Source: DASZMX01 sp035551475 | Lineage (GTDB): Bacteria; Verrucomicrobiota; Verrucomicrobiia; Limisphaerales; Palsa-1400 | Reading direction: 5' to 3' | DNA: 33,762 bases | NCBI GenBank assembly: GCA_035551475.1 | Contig: DASZMX010000118.1 | Span: 1 to 33,762 of the forward strand | Part shown: piece after piece, positions 7,710 to 17,177 of the stretch | Layout: each line of letters starts with the position of its first letter | How positions within the stretch are numbered: the stretch's first letter is position 1 | Position numbers and translations under genes: made by a program | Notes under the pieces: generated by a model | Told to the model about the DNA's origin: nothing | What the model saw: the letters and a program-made list of their open reading frames with translations, nothing else | Databases searched by the model: none

Positions 7710-8291
7710 ATGCCTGGCCCCTCCAAACGCTCCAAGTCCGCGGCGAAAGCGCGCACGGAAATCGCCTCCATTCTGATCTCCCAAGGCCAATTGGCCCGGC
7801 GGGTGGCGGTTTTGGCGCGGCAAATCGAACGGGATTTCGCCGGGCGCGACCTGGTGATTGTGGCGCTGTTGAATGGCACGGTGGTGTTTCTGGCCGACAT
7901 GCTGCGGCGGCTGACCTTGCCATTGCGGCTGGATTTTATCGGCGTCTCCAGCTACGGCAGCGGCACCGAGTCGGGCGACCTGGTGTTCACCAAGGAGCTG
8001 CGCCTGGATGTGAGCGGGCGCGATGTGCTGCTGGTTGACGATATTCTTGACACCGGCCGCACGTTGACGCGCGTCCTGGCGAAATTGCGCAAGCTGCAGC
8101 CGCGTCAAATAAAAATTTGCGTGCTGCTGGACAAGCCGGAGCGGCGCGTGGAAGCCATCACGGCGGATTACGTGGGATTTGTCATTCCCAATAAGTTCGT
8201 GGTGGGCTACGGCCTGGATTACGCGGAGCGGTATCGAAATCTGCCGTTCGTGGGCGTGCTGCGGCCGGAGTTGATCGGCCAGGAACATTAA
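7710..8291 (+). CDS. hpt: hypoxanthine phosphoribosyltransferase
   Basis: This is a purine-salvage enzyme joining hypoxanthine or guanine to PRPP. The PRPP-binding loop VLLVDDILDTGRTL is clear (D110, D111, D114 with the 7710 start). The substrate-binding segments are also present: LLNGTVVFLADMLRRL (Gly loop), SSYGSGTESG (flexible loop), LLDKPERRV (the base-binding Lys region) and YVGFVIPNKFVVGYGLDY. The core begins around TEIASILISQ, so the ATG at 7710 (193 residues) is enough; an ATG at 7671 would add 13 residues with no family match. A TTGACA at 7628-7633 could be a -35 element but has only a poor -10 partner. Confidence 0.93.
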   Translation: MPGPSKRSKSAAKARTEIASILISQGQLARRVAVLARQIERDFAGRDLVIVALLNGTVVFLADMLRRLTLPLRLDFIGVSSYGSGTESGDLVFTKELRLDVSGRDVLLVDDILDTGRTLTRVLAKLRKLQPRQIKICVLLDKPERRVEAITADYVGFVIPNKFVVGYGLDYAERYRNLPFVGVLRPELIGQEH

Positions 8292-10414
8292 GGCATCCAG
8301 ACGGCGCGCCAGAATAAGCCGCCGGACGCGGAAGATAAATTATTGGTGACATCAAGGGACGACGCATTGAGGAGGTTCGTGGAGACGGATGTCCAGTGGC
8401 TGAAATCGGGGGAGGATTGCAGGACGTAAGGCGCGCCGGCGTTGCCGCTGAGATGGAGAATGAGCTGGCCGGGCGCGAGCGCGGCGGCGAGCGCGGGGGG
8501 CGCGGGAGGGAACACAAAGACCCCGGCGGAATAGGGCGCGAAAGCGGCGGTGAAGCCATTGCTGACGGAAAGATAATTGGTGGCGATGTCCGGCGAACCC
8601 ACGCCCGTGCGATTGGCGTCGTCCTGGGGCATGCCGTAGGAATAAAAGGCGGCGCTGGCGCCGGGAGCAAAGGAGCCGAGGGAAATTTGCGTGTGATAGG
8701 TGGCGGCGGGATCTTTATTGATGACTAAGAGGCGCAGGGAGCCGTTGGTTCCGCGGGTCGCATAGGAGGAGACATTCATATAATCGCTGGCGGCGCTGAG
8801 GACCGTGTCGCCGGGACGGGCCAGGAAGCGCATCAGCTTCATGGTGTAATAGGCCGGGTAGCGATTGCTGGCGGAATTTCCAGAAGTATTGACAGTCCCG
8901 ATATCGCCGTATTGGCGCCAGCCATAAATGGAGGGATCCATATTGCCGGTCAGGTCCGTGCCGTTGCGGAGGTCCCACCAGACGAAAGAATTGAACTCGG
9001 TTTGCATGAGCTGGCCGAGGCTGTCGGCGTAGTAAAGGCCGTTGACCAGGCTGGTGGATTGTTTGCCTTGCTGGCCGGCGTTGCTGTTGTTTTCGGTGAC
9101 CAGCAATTCGATATTAGTGCCGGCTGGGCCGTAGTAATTGGTGATCATCGCACGAAGGTCGGCGGCGTCGCGCGCCCAATTGCTCGTGCCTGCGAGCAGG
9201 GCCGAATCGTTTTCGTTGTCCGTGTATTCGGGATACCAATGGTAAATGGCGAAATCGGGTTGCACGCCGAGCTTTTTCAAGGTGGCCAGAAGCACGGGCG
9301 ACCAGCCGTAATGCGTTTGATGGGTGGTCAAATTGGTGGCGGGATGGCTGGAGTAGCCGTTGACGCTGGAATCCTCGCCGGTGGTCAGGACGACGCCGAT
9401 TTTGATGGAGGGATCGGCGGCTTTCATTTGTTGGATATAAGACTGGGCGCGCGTGGCGTAGGTGTAGGCATCGTGCGGCAGGGTGTTGCTGTCCGTTTCC
9501 CATGTGCCGTAGTTCTCGTTGCCAATTTCCCAATATTTGAAGCCGTAATTGGCGCTTTTGGAATGCGCGACCCAGGCGGCGGCAAGCTGCGGTGTGCCGG
9601 TGCCGTAATTGGCCGTGATGATGGCTTGGGCGCCGAGATTGGTGGCGACGTGGGCGAAGGTGTCGAAGGACGTGGCCCAGCTCCAGGTGTTGGTCAGGCT
9701 TTTGTCGGTTTGCCAATTGTATTCATCGGAGGCGGAGCCGCCGGGGAAACGCAGGAATTGCATGCCCATGTCGCGGAGCAGGGAAAGCGTGGCGGGGTCG
9801 GAGAAATCGCTGTCCCAAATGGCGGTATTAATGCCGAACCAGCGCCGATCCACCGTGCGCAACGGCGCCGCGGGATCTACGGTGATATGCGTGAGCGCCG
9901 GCGGGGGCACGGCTGTCAACTGAATATCGTCGAGGTAGAAAGTGTTGGTCGTGCCGCTCACGAGTTGAATCCAGAAGCGTTCGAAGTTGGTGACGCCCGC
10001 CACGCCGAGGGAGGAAAGCGGCACGGTGATAAGCTGCCAAGTATTGGCGGGCAAGGTCGGGATGGGAAAAGTTCCGAGCACCGGGCCGGCGGTGGCGTTG
10101 GTTTCGCCCTGGACTTGGAGCGTTTGGCCGCCGAGGCCGCCATTGATCCAGAACGTGAGATTGACGTAGAGCGAGGTGTCGAGGTCGGGATGATAAAAGG
10201 AGGCGGCGGTGTATTGGGCGGCGGATACGCTGATGGAATTGGGGCCGGAATGAACGGGCGAGGTGTTGGCGCGATTCACCGTGGCCCAGCTCCAATCCTG
10301 GAAGCCATTGACGAGGCTATTGGAATAAATAAGGAGAGGGCTTTGGGCGATGGCGGAGGCCGCAAGAACAGGGAGAAGCAGGATAAAAGCGCACCGGCGA
10401 AAGATGGATTTCAA
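8288..10414 (-). CDS. secreted GH51-like glycosidase with N-terminal CBM
   Basis: A secreted 708-residue enzyme. Residues 1-23 are a signal peptide (FILLLPVLAASAIAQ). Residues 28-165 form a jelly-roll CBM-like domain ending FYLDDIQLT. Residues 172 to about 510 are a clan GH-A TIM barrel resembling alpha-L-arabinofuranosidases and related GH51/GH44/GH79 enzymes. Its signatures are RFPGGSASDEYNW, acid/base E300 in YWEIGNENYGTW, and nucleophile E441 in LLVTENNS. A beta-sandwich follows, and the C-terminus has the YVLQSS...WTSV...FWRAVW module shared with other proteins here. The substrate is unknown; arabinan, xyloglucan or a uronic polysaccharide are possible. The first codon appears to be TTG, since no ATG or GTG lies near the signal peptide. 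Its stop overlaps the end of hpt by 4 bases on the opposite strand. Confidence 0.85.
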   Translation of the reverse strand: MKSIFRRCAFILLLPVLAASAIAQSPLLIYSNSLVNGFQDWSWATVNRANTSPVHSGPNSISVSAAQYTAASFYHPDLDTSLYVNLTFWINGGLGGQTLQVQGETNATAGPVLGTFPIPTLPANTWQLITVPLSSLGVAGVTNFERFWIQLVSGTTNTFYLDDIQLTAVPPPALTHITVDPAAPLRTVDRRWFGINTAIWDSDFSDPATLSLLRDMGMQFLRFPGGSASDEYNWQTDKSLTNTWSWATSFDTFAHVATNLGAQAIITANYGTGTPQLAAAWVAHSKSANYGFKYWEIGNENYGTWETDSNTLPHDAYTYATRAQSYIQQMKAADPSIKIGVVLTTGEDSSVNGYSSHPATNLTTHQTHYGWSPVLLATLKKLGVQPDFAIYHWYPEYTDNENDSALLAGTSNWARDAADLRAMITNYYGPAGTNIELLVTENNSNAGQQGKQSTSLVNGLYYADSLGQLMQTEFNSFVWWDLRNGTDLTGNMDPSIYGWRQYGDIGTVNTSGNSASNRYPAYYTMKLMRFLARPGDTVLSAASDYMNVSSYATRGTNGSLRLLVINKDPAATYHTQISLGSFAPGASAAFYSYGMPQDDANRTGVGSPDIATNYLSVSNGFTAAFAPYSAGVFVFPPAPPALAAALAPGQLILHLSGNAGAPYVLQSSPDFSHWTSVSTNLLNASSLDVTNNLSSASGGLFWRAVWMP

Positions 10415-10451
10415 GCAGGGTAACTCTATTCCAGAAGGGCGTTTTGGGCAA

Positions 10452-10482
10452 CAAAAAGGGCGCCGGATTGCTCCGGCGCCCT
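10452..10482 (-). terminator. Rho-independent terminator
   Basis: AGGGCGCCGG (10457-10466) pairs perfectly with CCGGCGCCCT (10473-10482) around a 6-base loop. Read on the minus strand it is followed by five T (AAAAA at 10452-10456 on the plus strand). It sits 22 bases after the stop of the 10504-12759 gene and 38 bases before the GH51-like gene start, so the two minus-strand genes are probably separate transcripts. Confidence 0.9.
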
Positions 10483-10503
10483 GCGATTATTTTAGGACTG
10501 GCC

Positions 10504-12759
10504 TTAGTTGCTATGGCGCAGGCCGAAGAACAGGTTGCCGGTGGCCGGCAGGTTCGTGGTTGCCACTTCGGTGTGGTAGTAGCCGCCATTGAGTTGCGAC
10601 TCAGATGTCAGGCTGGCGCTATAGCCAAACGGCGTGCCGAGGGTGGTGTTGGTCGTGACCTGCCAACCCGGGCCGCCAATGGTGGACCAGTCGATGAAGT
10701 ATTTGGTGTCCGCGCCGAGGAGGTAGAGATCCACGGTGCCGGTGCCGGAGTCAGGAATGACGTTCCATTTGTTGAGGTCAATGCTCGTGTCCGTCAGGAA
10801 GTTGTCCGAGAGAACGGTGCTGCCGCCATTCTTGATAGAGACATCGTTCAGCACGAACCGCGCGCCGGCGCCGGCGCTGCCGCCTTCAATGGCGCCGAAG
10901 AACACAAACAACCCGCCCGCCATCTGGGTGGAGACATCAGTCGAGTTGGTCACATTCGGGTAGGCGAGGTTCGTGGAGGAACCGTCCGGAGCCACGCAGA
11001 GGATGTTGGTGTTCTGAGTGAACGTGAACGACCAGGTGCCTTCGATCGGCGACGCGGTGTTGAACGTGGGGTTGCCGCCGAACAACGTGCCGTTGCCCGC
11101 GGGAGAATTGTATTTGTAACGAATCACGGCGGAGGAACCCGTCGCGGTGCGTTGCACGTCAATACGAAGGACGGTCGGATCGTTGTAATCCCATTCCGCT
11201 TCCGTGCCGGCCACGCCGCTGGAGACGGGAACGAACCCGATTTCGGCGGAGGTTGTTTGCGCGACAGGAGCGAAAGCTCCGATGGTGAAGGAATAGGTCC
11301 AAGGCGAAGGCGAATCAACGAAGTTATAGCTGGTCGTCGTGGTGCCGAGGTTTTCACGCTCGTAAGGGCCGTAAGGACCGGCGACGGTCACGAGTTGAAG
11401 GCCAGGAGTGGCCTTGGAGATGGTCATCGTGGGAACCGGCGGGGTCTTCACGGCGCCATCAAAGGTGATGTTGTCGATGAAGAAGGCGGCGACCAGCGGG
11501 TTCGCGCTGCCGTCGGGGTTGCCGTGCGCGATCGTCTGCGAATTATTATACTTCTTGAGGAAGATGCCGTTGACCTGGTCGATGCCGGCGGCAGTATTAT
11601 TGAGGGGCACGCTCATGTGCACCCAGGTGTTGGACGCGTTGGGGCCATTGGTGCCGCCGCCATCCGGAATGTTCGGGGCTGCGGTGCCGCAGGCTTCGAC
11701 TTCGTTCCAGTTGTTATTCGTGCCGTTATTGGACAGGATCGCCATGGGGAAACCGGTCACGTCGCCGATGGTGTTAAAGTCGGCCAAGCTGATGGTGGAA
11801 TTGGTGGCATCCCACAGGACGTCGAACTCGATGTTGGTGTATTGATGGCCATTGATGAAGTTGGTGACACCCACTCCATTGGTCGTCGGCAGGCCATAGA
11901 CCAGCCAGTTCGTGGAGAATGGAATGTCCAGGATCAAGCTGTTCTGGGGAGAAGGAGCCCCGTCGATTTGCGATTCGATGTAGAGCGATCCGGAAGAGGC
12001 GTTGCCGTGCGCGTCATTGGGCGACCAATTCCACACGGTGGCGTCGCCGAAGCGGTGGGCGATGTTGCCTTGGCCCGCATTCCAGAACGTGCCGTTATCC
12101 GGGCTCCACACATTGGTGTTGAATTGGAATTCATCGCTGGTGAAGTTCGGGAAGGTGGCATCCGGTCCGGTGAACTGGATATTGTCCACATACAACGTCG
12201 TCGTGACGGCGTTAGTGTAGTTGTTATCGAAGCATTGAATGAAGACCTGCACGATTTGGTTCCATTCGGTGCCGCCGAGATCGCTGGCGTTGACTTTGAA
12301 GTGTTTCCAGCCGCCGGGTGTCAGGTTCTGATCGGTGGCGTGGTAGTGATAGCTGGAGGTGGTTTGCACGCCGACCTTAATGTCGCAGCAATTGCCGTAT
12401 TTATCCACCGGCGCGCCGGGGCCGACCATGGCATCCCATTCCAAGGCGTTGAAAGCCGAGGCGTCTTTGGCGATGTTGAGGACCACAGCGCCGCCTTGGC
12501 CCGTGCCGCCGTCATAGTTAATTTGTAGTTCCAGGGAACCGGAGGAGGAGCTGGATCCGGCGTCGAAAGCCGGGCCGGCGGCCCAGGAAGCGGTGCCGGC
12601 GGAGCCATTCCAGGTTTGCCAGGCGCCAAATCCTGTGATGGAAGCGGCGTTGTCAAAAGAGCTGACGACGAAGCTGGTTGACGCCTGGCTCGCGGCGATG
12701 CCTGCGGCCAGCATCAATCCGGCCAGGCCGACTGACTTAAGGTGTGGACTTTTTTTCAT
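10504..12759 (-). CDS. large secreted multi-jelly-roll protein, function unknown
   Basis: The 751-residue product starts at ATG 12759 (MKKSPHLKSVGLAGLMLAAG...ASQAS signal peptide); an upstream in-frame start at 12858 would bury the signal. Residues about 27-198 form a CBM-like beta-sandwich ending LYVDNIQFTG, and residues about 205-435 a second one ending FFIDNITFDG. A third beta-rich region follows (SFTIGAFAPVAQTTSAEIGF, then FVLNDVSIKNGGSTVLSDNF). It ends NLFFGLRHSN. The protein is very rich in Asn, Thr, Gly and Ser and has no visible catalytic motif. I infer a cell-surface or secreted glycan-binding or structural protein. It is the 5'-most gene of the minus-strand glycan-related pair, with its own strong terminator. 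Confidence 0.85.
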   Translation of the reverse strand: MKKSPHLKSVGLAGLMLAAGIAASQASTSFVVSSFDNAASITGFGAWQTWNGSAGTASWAAGPAFDAGSSSSSGSLELQINYDGGTGQGGAVVLNIAKDASAFNALEWDAMVGPGAPVDKYGNCCDIKVGVQTTSSYHYHATDQNLTPGGWKHFKVNASDLGGTEWNQIVQVFIQCFDNNYTNAVTTTLYVDNIQFTGPDATFPNFTSDEFQFNTNVWSPDNGTFWNAGQGNIAHRFGDATVWNWSPNDAHGNASSGSLYIESQIDGAPSPQNSLILDIPFSTNWLVYGLPTTNGVGVTNFINGHQYTNIEFDVLWDATNSTISLADFNTIGDVTGFPMAILSNNGTNNNWNEVEACGTAAPNIPDGGGTNGPNASNTWVHMSVPLNNTAAGIDQVNGIFLKKYNNSQTIAHGNPDGSANPLVAAFFIDNITFDGAVKTPPVPTMTISKATPGLQLVTVAGPYGPYERENLGTTTTSYNFVDSPSPWTYSFTIGAFAPVAQTTSAEIGFVPVSSGVAGTEAEWDYNDPTVLRIDVQRTATGSSAVIRYKYNSPAGNGTLFGGNPTFNTASPIEGTWSFTFTQNTNILCVAPDGSSTNLAYPNVTNSTDVSTQMAGGLFVFFGAIEGGSAGAGARFVLNDVSIKNGGSTVLSDNFLTDTSIDLNKWNVIPDSGTGTVDLYLLGADTKYFIDWSTIGGPGWQVTTNTTLGTPFGYSASLTSESQLNGGYYHTEVATTNLPATGNLFFGLRHSN

Positions 12760-13138
12760 AACGGGTGTGTTTCTATTCGGTTTCTTGACTACTGAGTTAG
12801 TTCGGGTCACTTCGCAGGCGCGACTGTGCCAAGCCGCCTGCCGCTTGTTTCTTCTCACTTGGGAGATTCCATCGATGTGTCAAACATTTCTACTGCCATG
12901 GCCACCGCGTTCTGCCGTGCGGGCCCTAGCGGCCGAAAACTGCGGATACGACGGGGCAGTTCCGGCTTTTTTCGCGTGTGGCGCAGTGGTAATGGCCAGA
13001 CTGTATCACTGGGGGTTGATTTGAGTCAGCAACAAAATAGTTGAAGGCTAATCTAATCCTTTGGTATAGGCGCCACCCATCCCGGCAAAAATCCCTTCCG
13101 ATTCGGGCGCGGGTAGAGCATAATGGGCTATCAGCATC
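12760..13138. other. divergent intergenic region (379 bases)
   Basis: It separates the minus-strand secreted protein gene from the plus-strand histidine kinase. Short open frames here lack start signals or family character and are not called. The right part holds the candidate kinase promoter. No convincing minus-strand promoter could be picked: TTGACA on the minus strand near 12885-12880 lacks a -10 partner. Confidence 0.6.
13041..13070 (+). promoter_or_regulatory. candidate promoter of the two-component operon
   Basis: TTGAAG (13041-13046) and TATAGG (13065-13070) are 18 bases apart, about 70 bases before the kinase ATG. TTGG before TATAGG also fits an extended -10. The 12-mer CTTTGGTATAGG (13059-13070) is repeated exactly at 15940-15951 inside the palindrome after the response regulator, so it may be a shared promoter element or an autoregulatory site. 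Confidence 0.4.
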
Positions 13139-15274
13139 ATGCGTTGGTTGCGCCACATTGCCCGACAGGCGGTTGCGACGGCGGTCGCGGCAACCTTCGC
13201 GGCGGGCGGCGCAGGCGCGTTCGCCGAATCCTCCACGAATTTGCCAGTTTTAACCACCGTCGCCGCTGTGCGTGCCCTGAACCCGGAGCAGGCGGCCCGA
13301 GGTTACCCGGTCGAGCTTCACGCGGTCGTGACGTTTTATAATCTCTCGGAATATTGGGCGTTATTTGTGCAGGACGACACCGGCGGCATTTTCGTGAAGC
13401 TGACCGCGACCAACCACGTTCGCCTGGGTGATCACATCGTCGTGCAAGGAACCACGGACCCCGGCGATTTCGCGCCGATGGAGTTGGCCACGAATATCGT
13501 GGTGGAGCGTTCTGGGCCGATGCCCAAGCCGCATCAGGCTTCGTTTGAAGAATTGGCCAGCGGCGTGGACGATGGCGCGTGGGTGGAAGTGCAAGGCGTG
13601 GTGCGGCTCGTCCGCCCGGCCAATCTGGGGCGCACCTACATCGAAATGATGGCCGACGGCCAGCGCTTGAGCATGCTGGTAACCACGCTCGATCCGAGTC
13701 TGGCGGCGCGTCTGATCAATGCCACCGTGCGGGTGCGGGGGGCGTGTTATTCGCGGCCGAATTCCCGCCGGCAAATCCGCGCGCCCTGGCTGGCGGTGAC
13801 GGATGGCTCGGACATCCAGATCCAGGAAACGTCGCTGGCGGAGCCGGTGGCGGTGGATTTCACGAATTTTCTCCGATACGACCCGGTCCGGCATTACGGG
13901 CAGCGCGTCAAAGTGCGCGGCACGGTGGCTCTGCAACAGGTGGGCCGCGCGCTTTATATTGTAAATGGCCGCCAAGGCTTGCGCGTCAAAACCCAGCAAA
14001 CCACGCGGGTGGCGCTGGGCGATTTGGTGGAGGTGACAGGCTTCCCGGCTTTGGGCCAATACACGCCGATCCTGGAAGATGCGACGTTCAAGCGGATTGA
14101 ACGCCAGGCGCCGCCGGTTCCGGCGGACGTGCAGGTGGACCAGTTGCTCAGCGATGGTTACGACGCCGCGCTCGTGCGGTTGCGCGGGCGCCTGCTGAAT
14201 CAAGTCCATGGCTGGCGCGATTTGACGCTCGTGCTGGAGGCCAACAGCCTGATTTTTAGCGCGCATCTTGATCCCGACGAGGCCGGCGACGAGCGCCTGG
14301 CGCGCTTGGAAAACGGCAGCGAGGTGGATGTCACCGGAATTTGCGTGCTGCAACCGTTGGAGAACTGGAATCCCTCCATCAACTCCACCAGCCCGCAATC
14401 ATTTCAGCTCTTGCTGCGCTCGGCGCGCGACGTCGTTCTGATTACCCGCCCGCCATGGTGGACACTGGAGCGCATGCTCTACGCCATCGGCATCATGAGC
14501 ATTACGCTGCTGGCGGGGCTCATGTGGCTGCTGGCGCTGGATCGGCGTGTGCGGCGGCAGACGCAAATTATCCAGGACAAGGCGCAGCGCGAAGCGGTGT
14601 TGGAGGAGCGCAGCCGCATCGCGCGGGAATTTCATGACACGTTGGAGCAGGAATTGGCGGCCATTTCAATTCAACTGGACACCGTCAGCGCGCAGTTTGA
14701 GGATTCGCCCGCGATAGCGCGGGAATTGCTGGAATTGACGCGCAATATGAGCCGGCGCAGCCTGGCGGAAGCGCGGCGGTCGGTGTGGGATTTGCGGTCG
14801 CATTTGCTGGAGAACAGCAATCTTGTGACGGCGATTTCGGAGTTCGCGAAATCATTGGCCGCCTGTTCGCAATGCCAGATCGTGGTGGCAACGACTGGGG
14901 AGCAACGCAAGCTGGCGCCAGCCTTGGAAAACAACTTTTTGCGCTTGGCGCAGGAAGCGCTGACCAACGCCCTGAAACATGCCCAAGCCACGCGAATCGC
15001 CATCCAATTGGATTACCGCCCGCAAGGCGTGCGGCTGGAAGTTAGCGACGATGGCATTGGTTTTGACCCGTTGCATTGCCCTTCGATTGAGGCGGGGCAT
15101 TTTGGTTTGCTGGACATGCAGGAACGGGTGCAGCGCATGGGCGGACGTCTTTCCATCGAGAGCCAGCCGGGGCGCGGAGCCCGCGTCATCGTCGATGTGC
15201 CGGAGGGCGCCAAGAGCGAGCCCCCGGCGGCGCCGCCCACCCAACATGAATTGCCGCTCGAAGCGGCCGTCTAA
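13139..15274 (+). CDS. sensor histidine kinase with OB-fold-like sensor region
   Basis: A NarL-family (HisKA_3) sensor kinase of 711 residues. Residues 1-29 are a signal-type segment. Residues about 45-440 appear to be four OB-fold-like beta repeats, for example WALFVQDDTGGIFVKL, WVEVQGVVRLVRP, RVKVRGTVALQQVG and LVRLRGRLLNQVHG. The sensor would lie outside the inner membrane. One transmembrane helix is at about 446-468 (MLYAIGIMSITLLAGLMWLL). The dimerisation box has the phosphorylated His H499 in REFHDTLEQELAAIS. The ATPase domain has N-box N610 (LAQEALTNALKH), D637-D638-G-I-G and a MGGRLSIES...GRGARV loop. The response regulator follows 20 bases later. The ligand is unknown; OB folds often bind oligosaccharides or nucleic acids. 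Confidence 0.9.
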   Translation: MRWLRHIARQAVATAVAATFAAGGAGAFAESSTNLPVLTTVAAVRALNPEQAARGYPVELHAVVTFYNLSEYWALFVQDDTGGIFVKLTATNHVRLGDHIVVQGTTDPGDFAPMELATNIVVERSGPMPKPHQASFEELASGVDDGAWVEVQGVVRLVRPANLGRTYIEMMADGQRLSMLVTTLDPSLAARLINATVRVRGACYSRPNSRRQIRAPWLAVTDGSDIQIQETSLAEPVAVDFTNFLRYDPVRHYGQRVKVRGTVALQQVGRALYIVNGRQGLRVKTQQTTRVALGDLVEVTGFPALGQYTPILEDATFKRIERQAPPVPADVQVDQLLSDGYDAALVRLRGRLLNQVHGWRDLTLVLEANSLIFSAHLDPDEAGDERLARLENGSEVDVTGICVLQPLENWNPSINSTSPQSFQLLLRSARDVVLITRPPWWTLERMLYAIGIMSITLLAGLMWLLALDRRVRRQTQIIQDKAQREAVLEERSRIAREFHDTLEQELAAISIQLDTVSAQFEDSPAIARELLELTRNMSRRSLAEARRSVWDLRSHLLENSNLVTAISEFAKSLAACSQCQIVVATTGEQRKLAPALENNFLRLAQEALTNALKHAQATRIAIQLDYRPQGVRLEVSDDGIGFDPLHCPSIEAGHFGLLDMQERVQRMGGRLSIESQPGRGARVIVDVPEGAKSEPPAAPPTQHELPLEAAV

Positions 15275-15294
15275 GTTCAAAATCTTTATTTGTC

Positions 15295-15933
15295 ATGGCC
15301 CAACAGCCTTCTAAAAAAATTCGGGTGATGGTGGTGGATGATCATTTTGTCGTGCGGATGGGATTGCGCGGCTCCGTCAATGTCGAAGCCGACATGATCG
15401 TGGATTTGGAAGCTCCCAATGGGGAGCAGGCCATCGCCATGTACGCGCAGCATCGGCCCGACATTGTGCTGATGGATTTAAAGCTGCCGGACATCAGCGG
15501 GGTGGAAGCGACCCAGGCGATTTGCAAGAAGTTCCCCGGGGCGGCGGTGATCATGCTCTCCACCCACGACGGGGAGGAAGATATTTACCGCTCGTTGCAG
15601 GCCGGGGCGAAAGCGTATCTCCTGAAAACGGCCATGCGGAATGAATTGATCGAGACCATCCGCAAGGTGAATTCCGGCGAGCGCTGCATTTCCCCCGCCG
15701 TGGGAGCGCGCCTGGCCGAGCGTATGACCCACCCGGACCTGACGGCGCGGGAAATTGAAGTCCTGGAATTGATCGTGCGCGGGCGGAGCAATAAAGAGAT
15801 CGCCTCCGCCCTGACAATCGCCGAGGTGACGGTTAAACTGCATGTCGGCCACATTTTGACGAAATTGCAGGTGAACGACCGCACCCAAGCCACCACCACC
15901 GCCTTGCAGCGGGGCATTATCCACCTCGAATGA
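15295..15933 (+). CDS. NarL/FixJ-family response regulator
   Basis: A 212-residue regulator with an N-terminal receiver domain and a C-terminal LuxR-type helix-turn-helix. The acidic pocket is D15-D16 (VMVVDDHFVVRMGL), the phospho-acceptor is D61 (VLMDLKLPD), the switch Ser/Thr lies in VIMLSTHD, and the conserved Lys is in YLLKTA. The DNA-binding part begins LTAREIEVLELIVRGRSNKE and continues VTVKLHVGHILTKLQVNDR. It is the cognate partner of the upstream kinase, given the 20-base spacing and same strand. Its stop codon TGA is the first three bases of a perfect palindrome, which could be its own binding site. Downstream on the same strand lie pseudopilin genes, the obvious candidate targets. 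Confidence 0.95.
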   Translation: MAQQPSKKIRVMVVDDHFVVRMGLRGSVNVEADMIVDLEAPNGEQAIAMYAQHRPDIVLMDLKLPDISGVEATQAICKKFPGAAVIMLSTHDGEEDIYRSLQAGAKAYLLKTAMRNELIETIRKVNSGERCISPAVGARLAERMTHPDLTAREIEVLELIVRGRSNKEIASALTIAEVTVKLHVGHILTKLQVNDRTQATTTALQRGIIHLE

Positions 15934-15954
15934 CCTATACTTTGGTATAGGTCA
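15931..15954. promoter_or_regulatory. perfect palindrome with extended -10-like element
   Basis: The arm TGACCTATAC (15931-15940) and its exact complement GTATAGGTCA (15945-15954) flank the 4-base loop TTTG. There is no T-run after it, so it is not a normal terminator. It contains CTTTGGTATAGG, also found before the kinase gene. It may be an operator for the response regulator, or a promoter (TTGGTATAGG) for the pseudopilin at 16106 with a leader of about 150 bases. The leader also holds a 7-bp hairpin (CTTGCGG at 16024-16030, CCGCAAG at 16044-16050) and no gene. Confidence 0.5.
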
Positions 15955-16105
15955 AGCCATTGACCATTGAGTTCGTGACACCTTCGGCCAAGGGGGCCAT
16001 AGTCTGAAACATCACAAGCGTAACTTGCGGAGGCGCTGCCGTCCCGCAAGAAGAGCCAGTCGAGGTTGAACATCCAACACTGTCGCTCGCAGAATAGAGG
16101 TCGCC

Positions 16106-17101
<996 letters not shown>

Positions 17102-17128
17102 TGACGAAGCTGTCACCTCTGCTAATTT

Positions 17129-17166
17129 GCCAAGCCGCAGTTAAAAGCTGCGGCTTGGCTATTTTT
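17129..17166 (+). terminator. Rho-independent terminator
   Basis: GCCAAGCCGCAG (17129-17140) pairs perfectly with CTGCGGCTTGGC (17148-17159) around a 7-base loop, followed by TATTTTT. It ends the first pseudopilin transcript only 11 bases before the DAHP synthase ATG, leaving little room for a separate DAHP synthase promoter. Read-through may therefore feed that gene. Confidence 0.9.
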
Positions 17167-17177
17167 AAAGTGAATTT

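Noticed and set aside
8912..10423. 503-codon open frame antisense to the GH51-like gene
   Set aside because: It mirrors a well-supported enzyme with signal peptide and catalytic motifs. The antisense translation is Gly/Arg/Val-rich and low in family character, as expected in GC-rich DNA.
10444..12528. 694-codon open frame antisense to the large secreted protein
   Set aside because: Striking in length, but it begins inside the terminator hairpin region and its translation is repetitive Gly/Arg/Val/Ile without any domain. The sense frame has a signal peptide and beta-sandwich domains.
13361..14398. 345-codon open frame antisense to the histidine kinase
   Set aside because: A shadow of the beta-rich sensor region. 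Its translation is rich in His, Arg and Gln with no recognisable domain.
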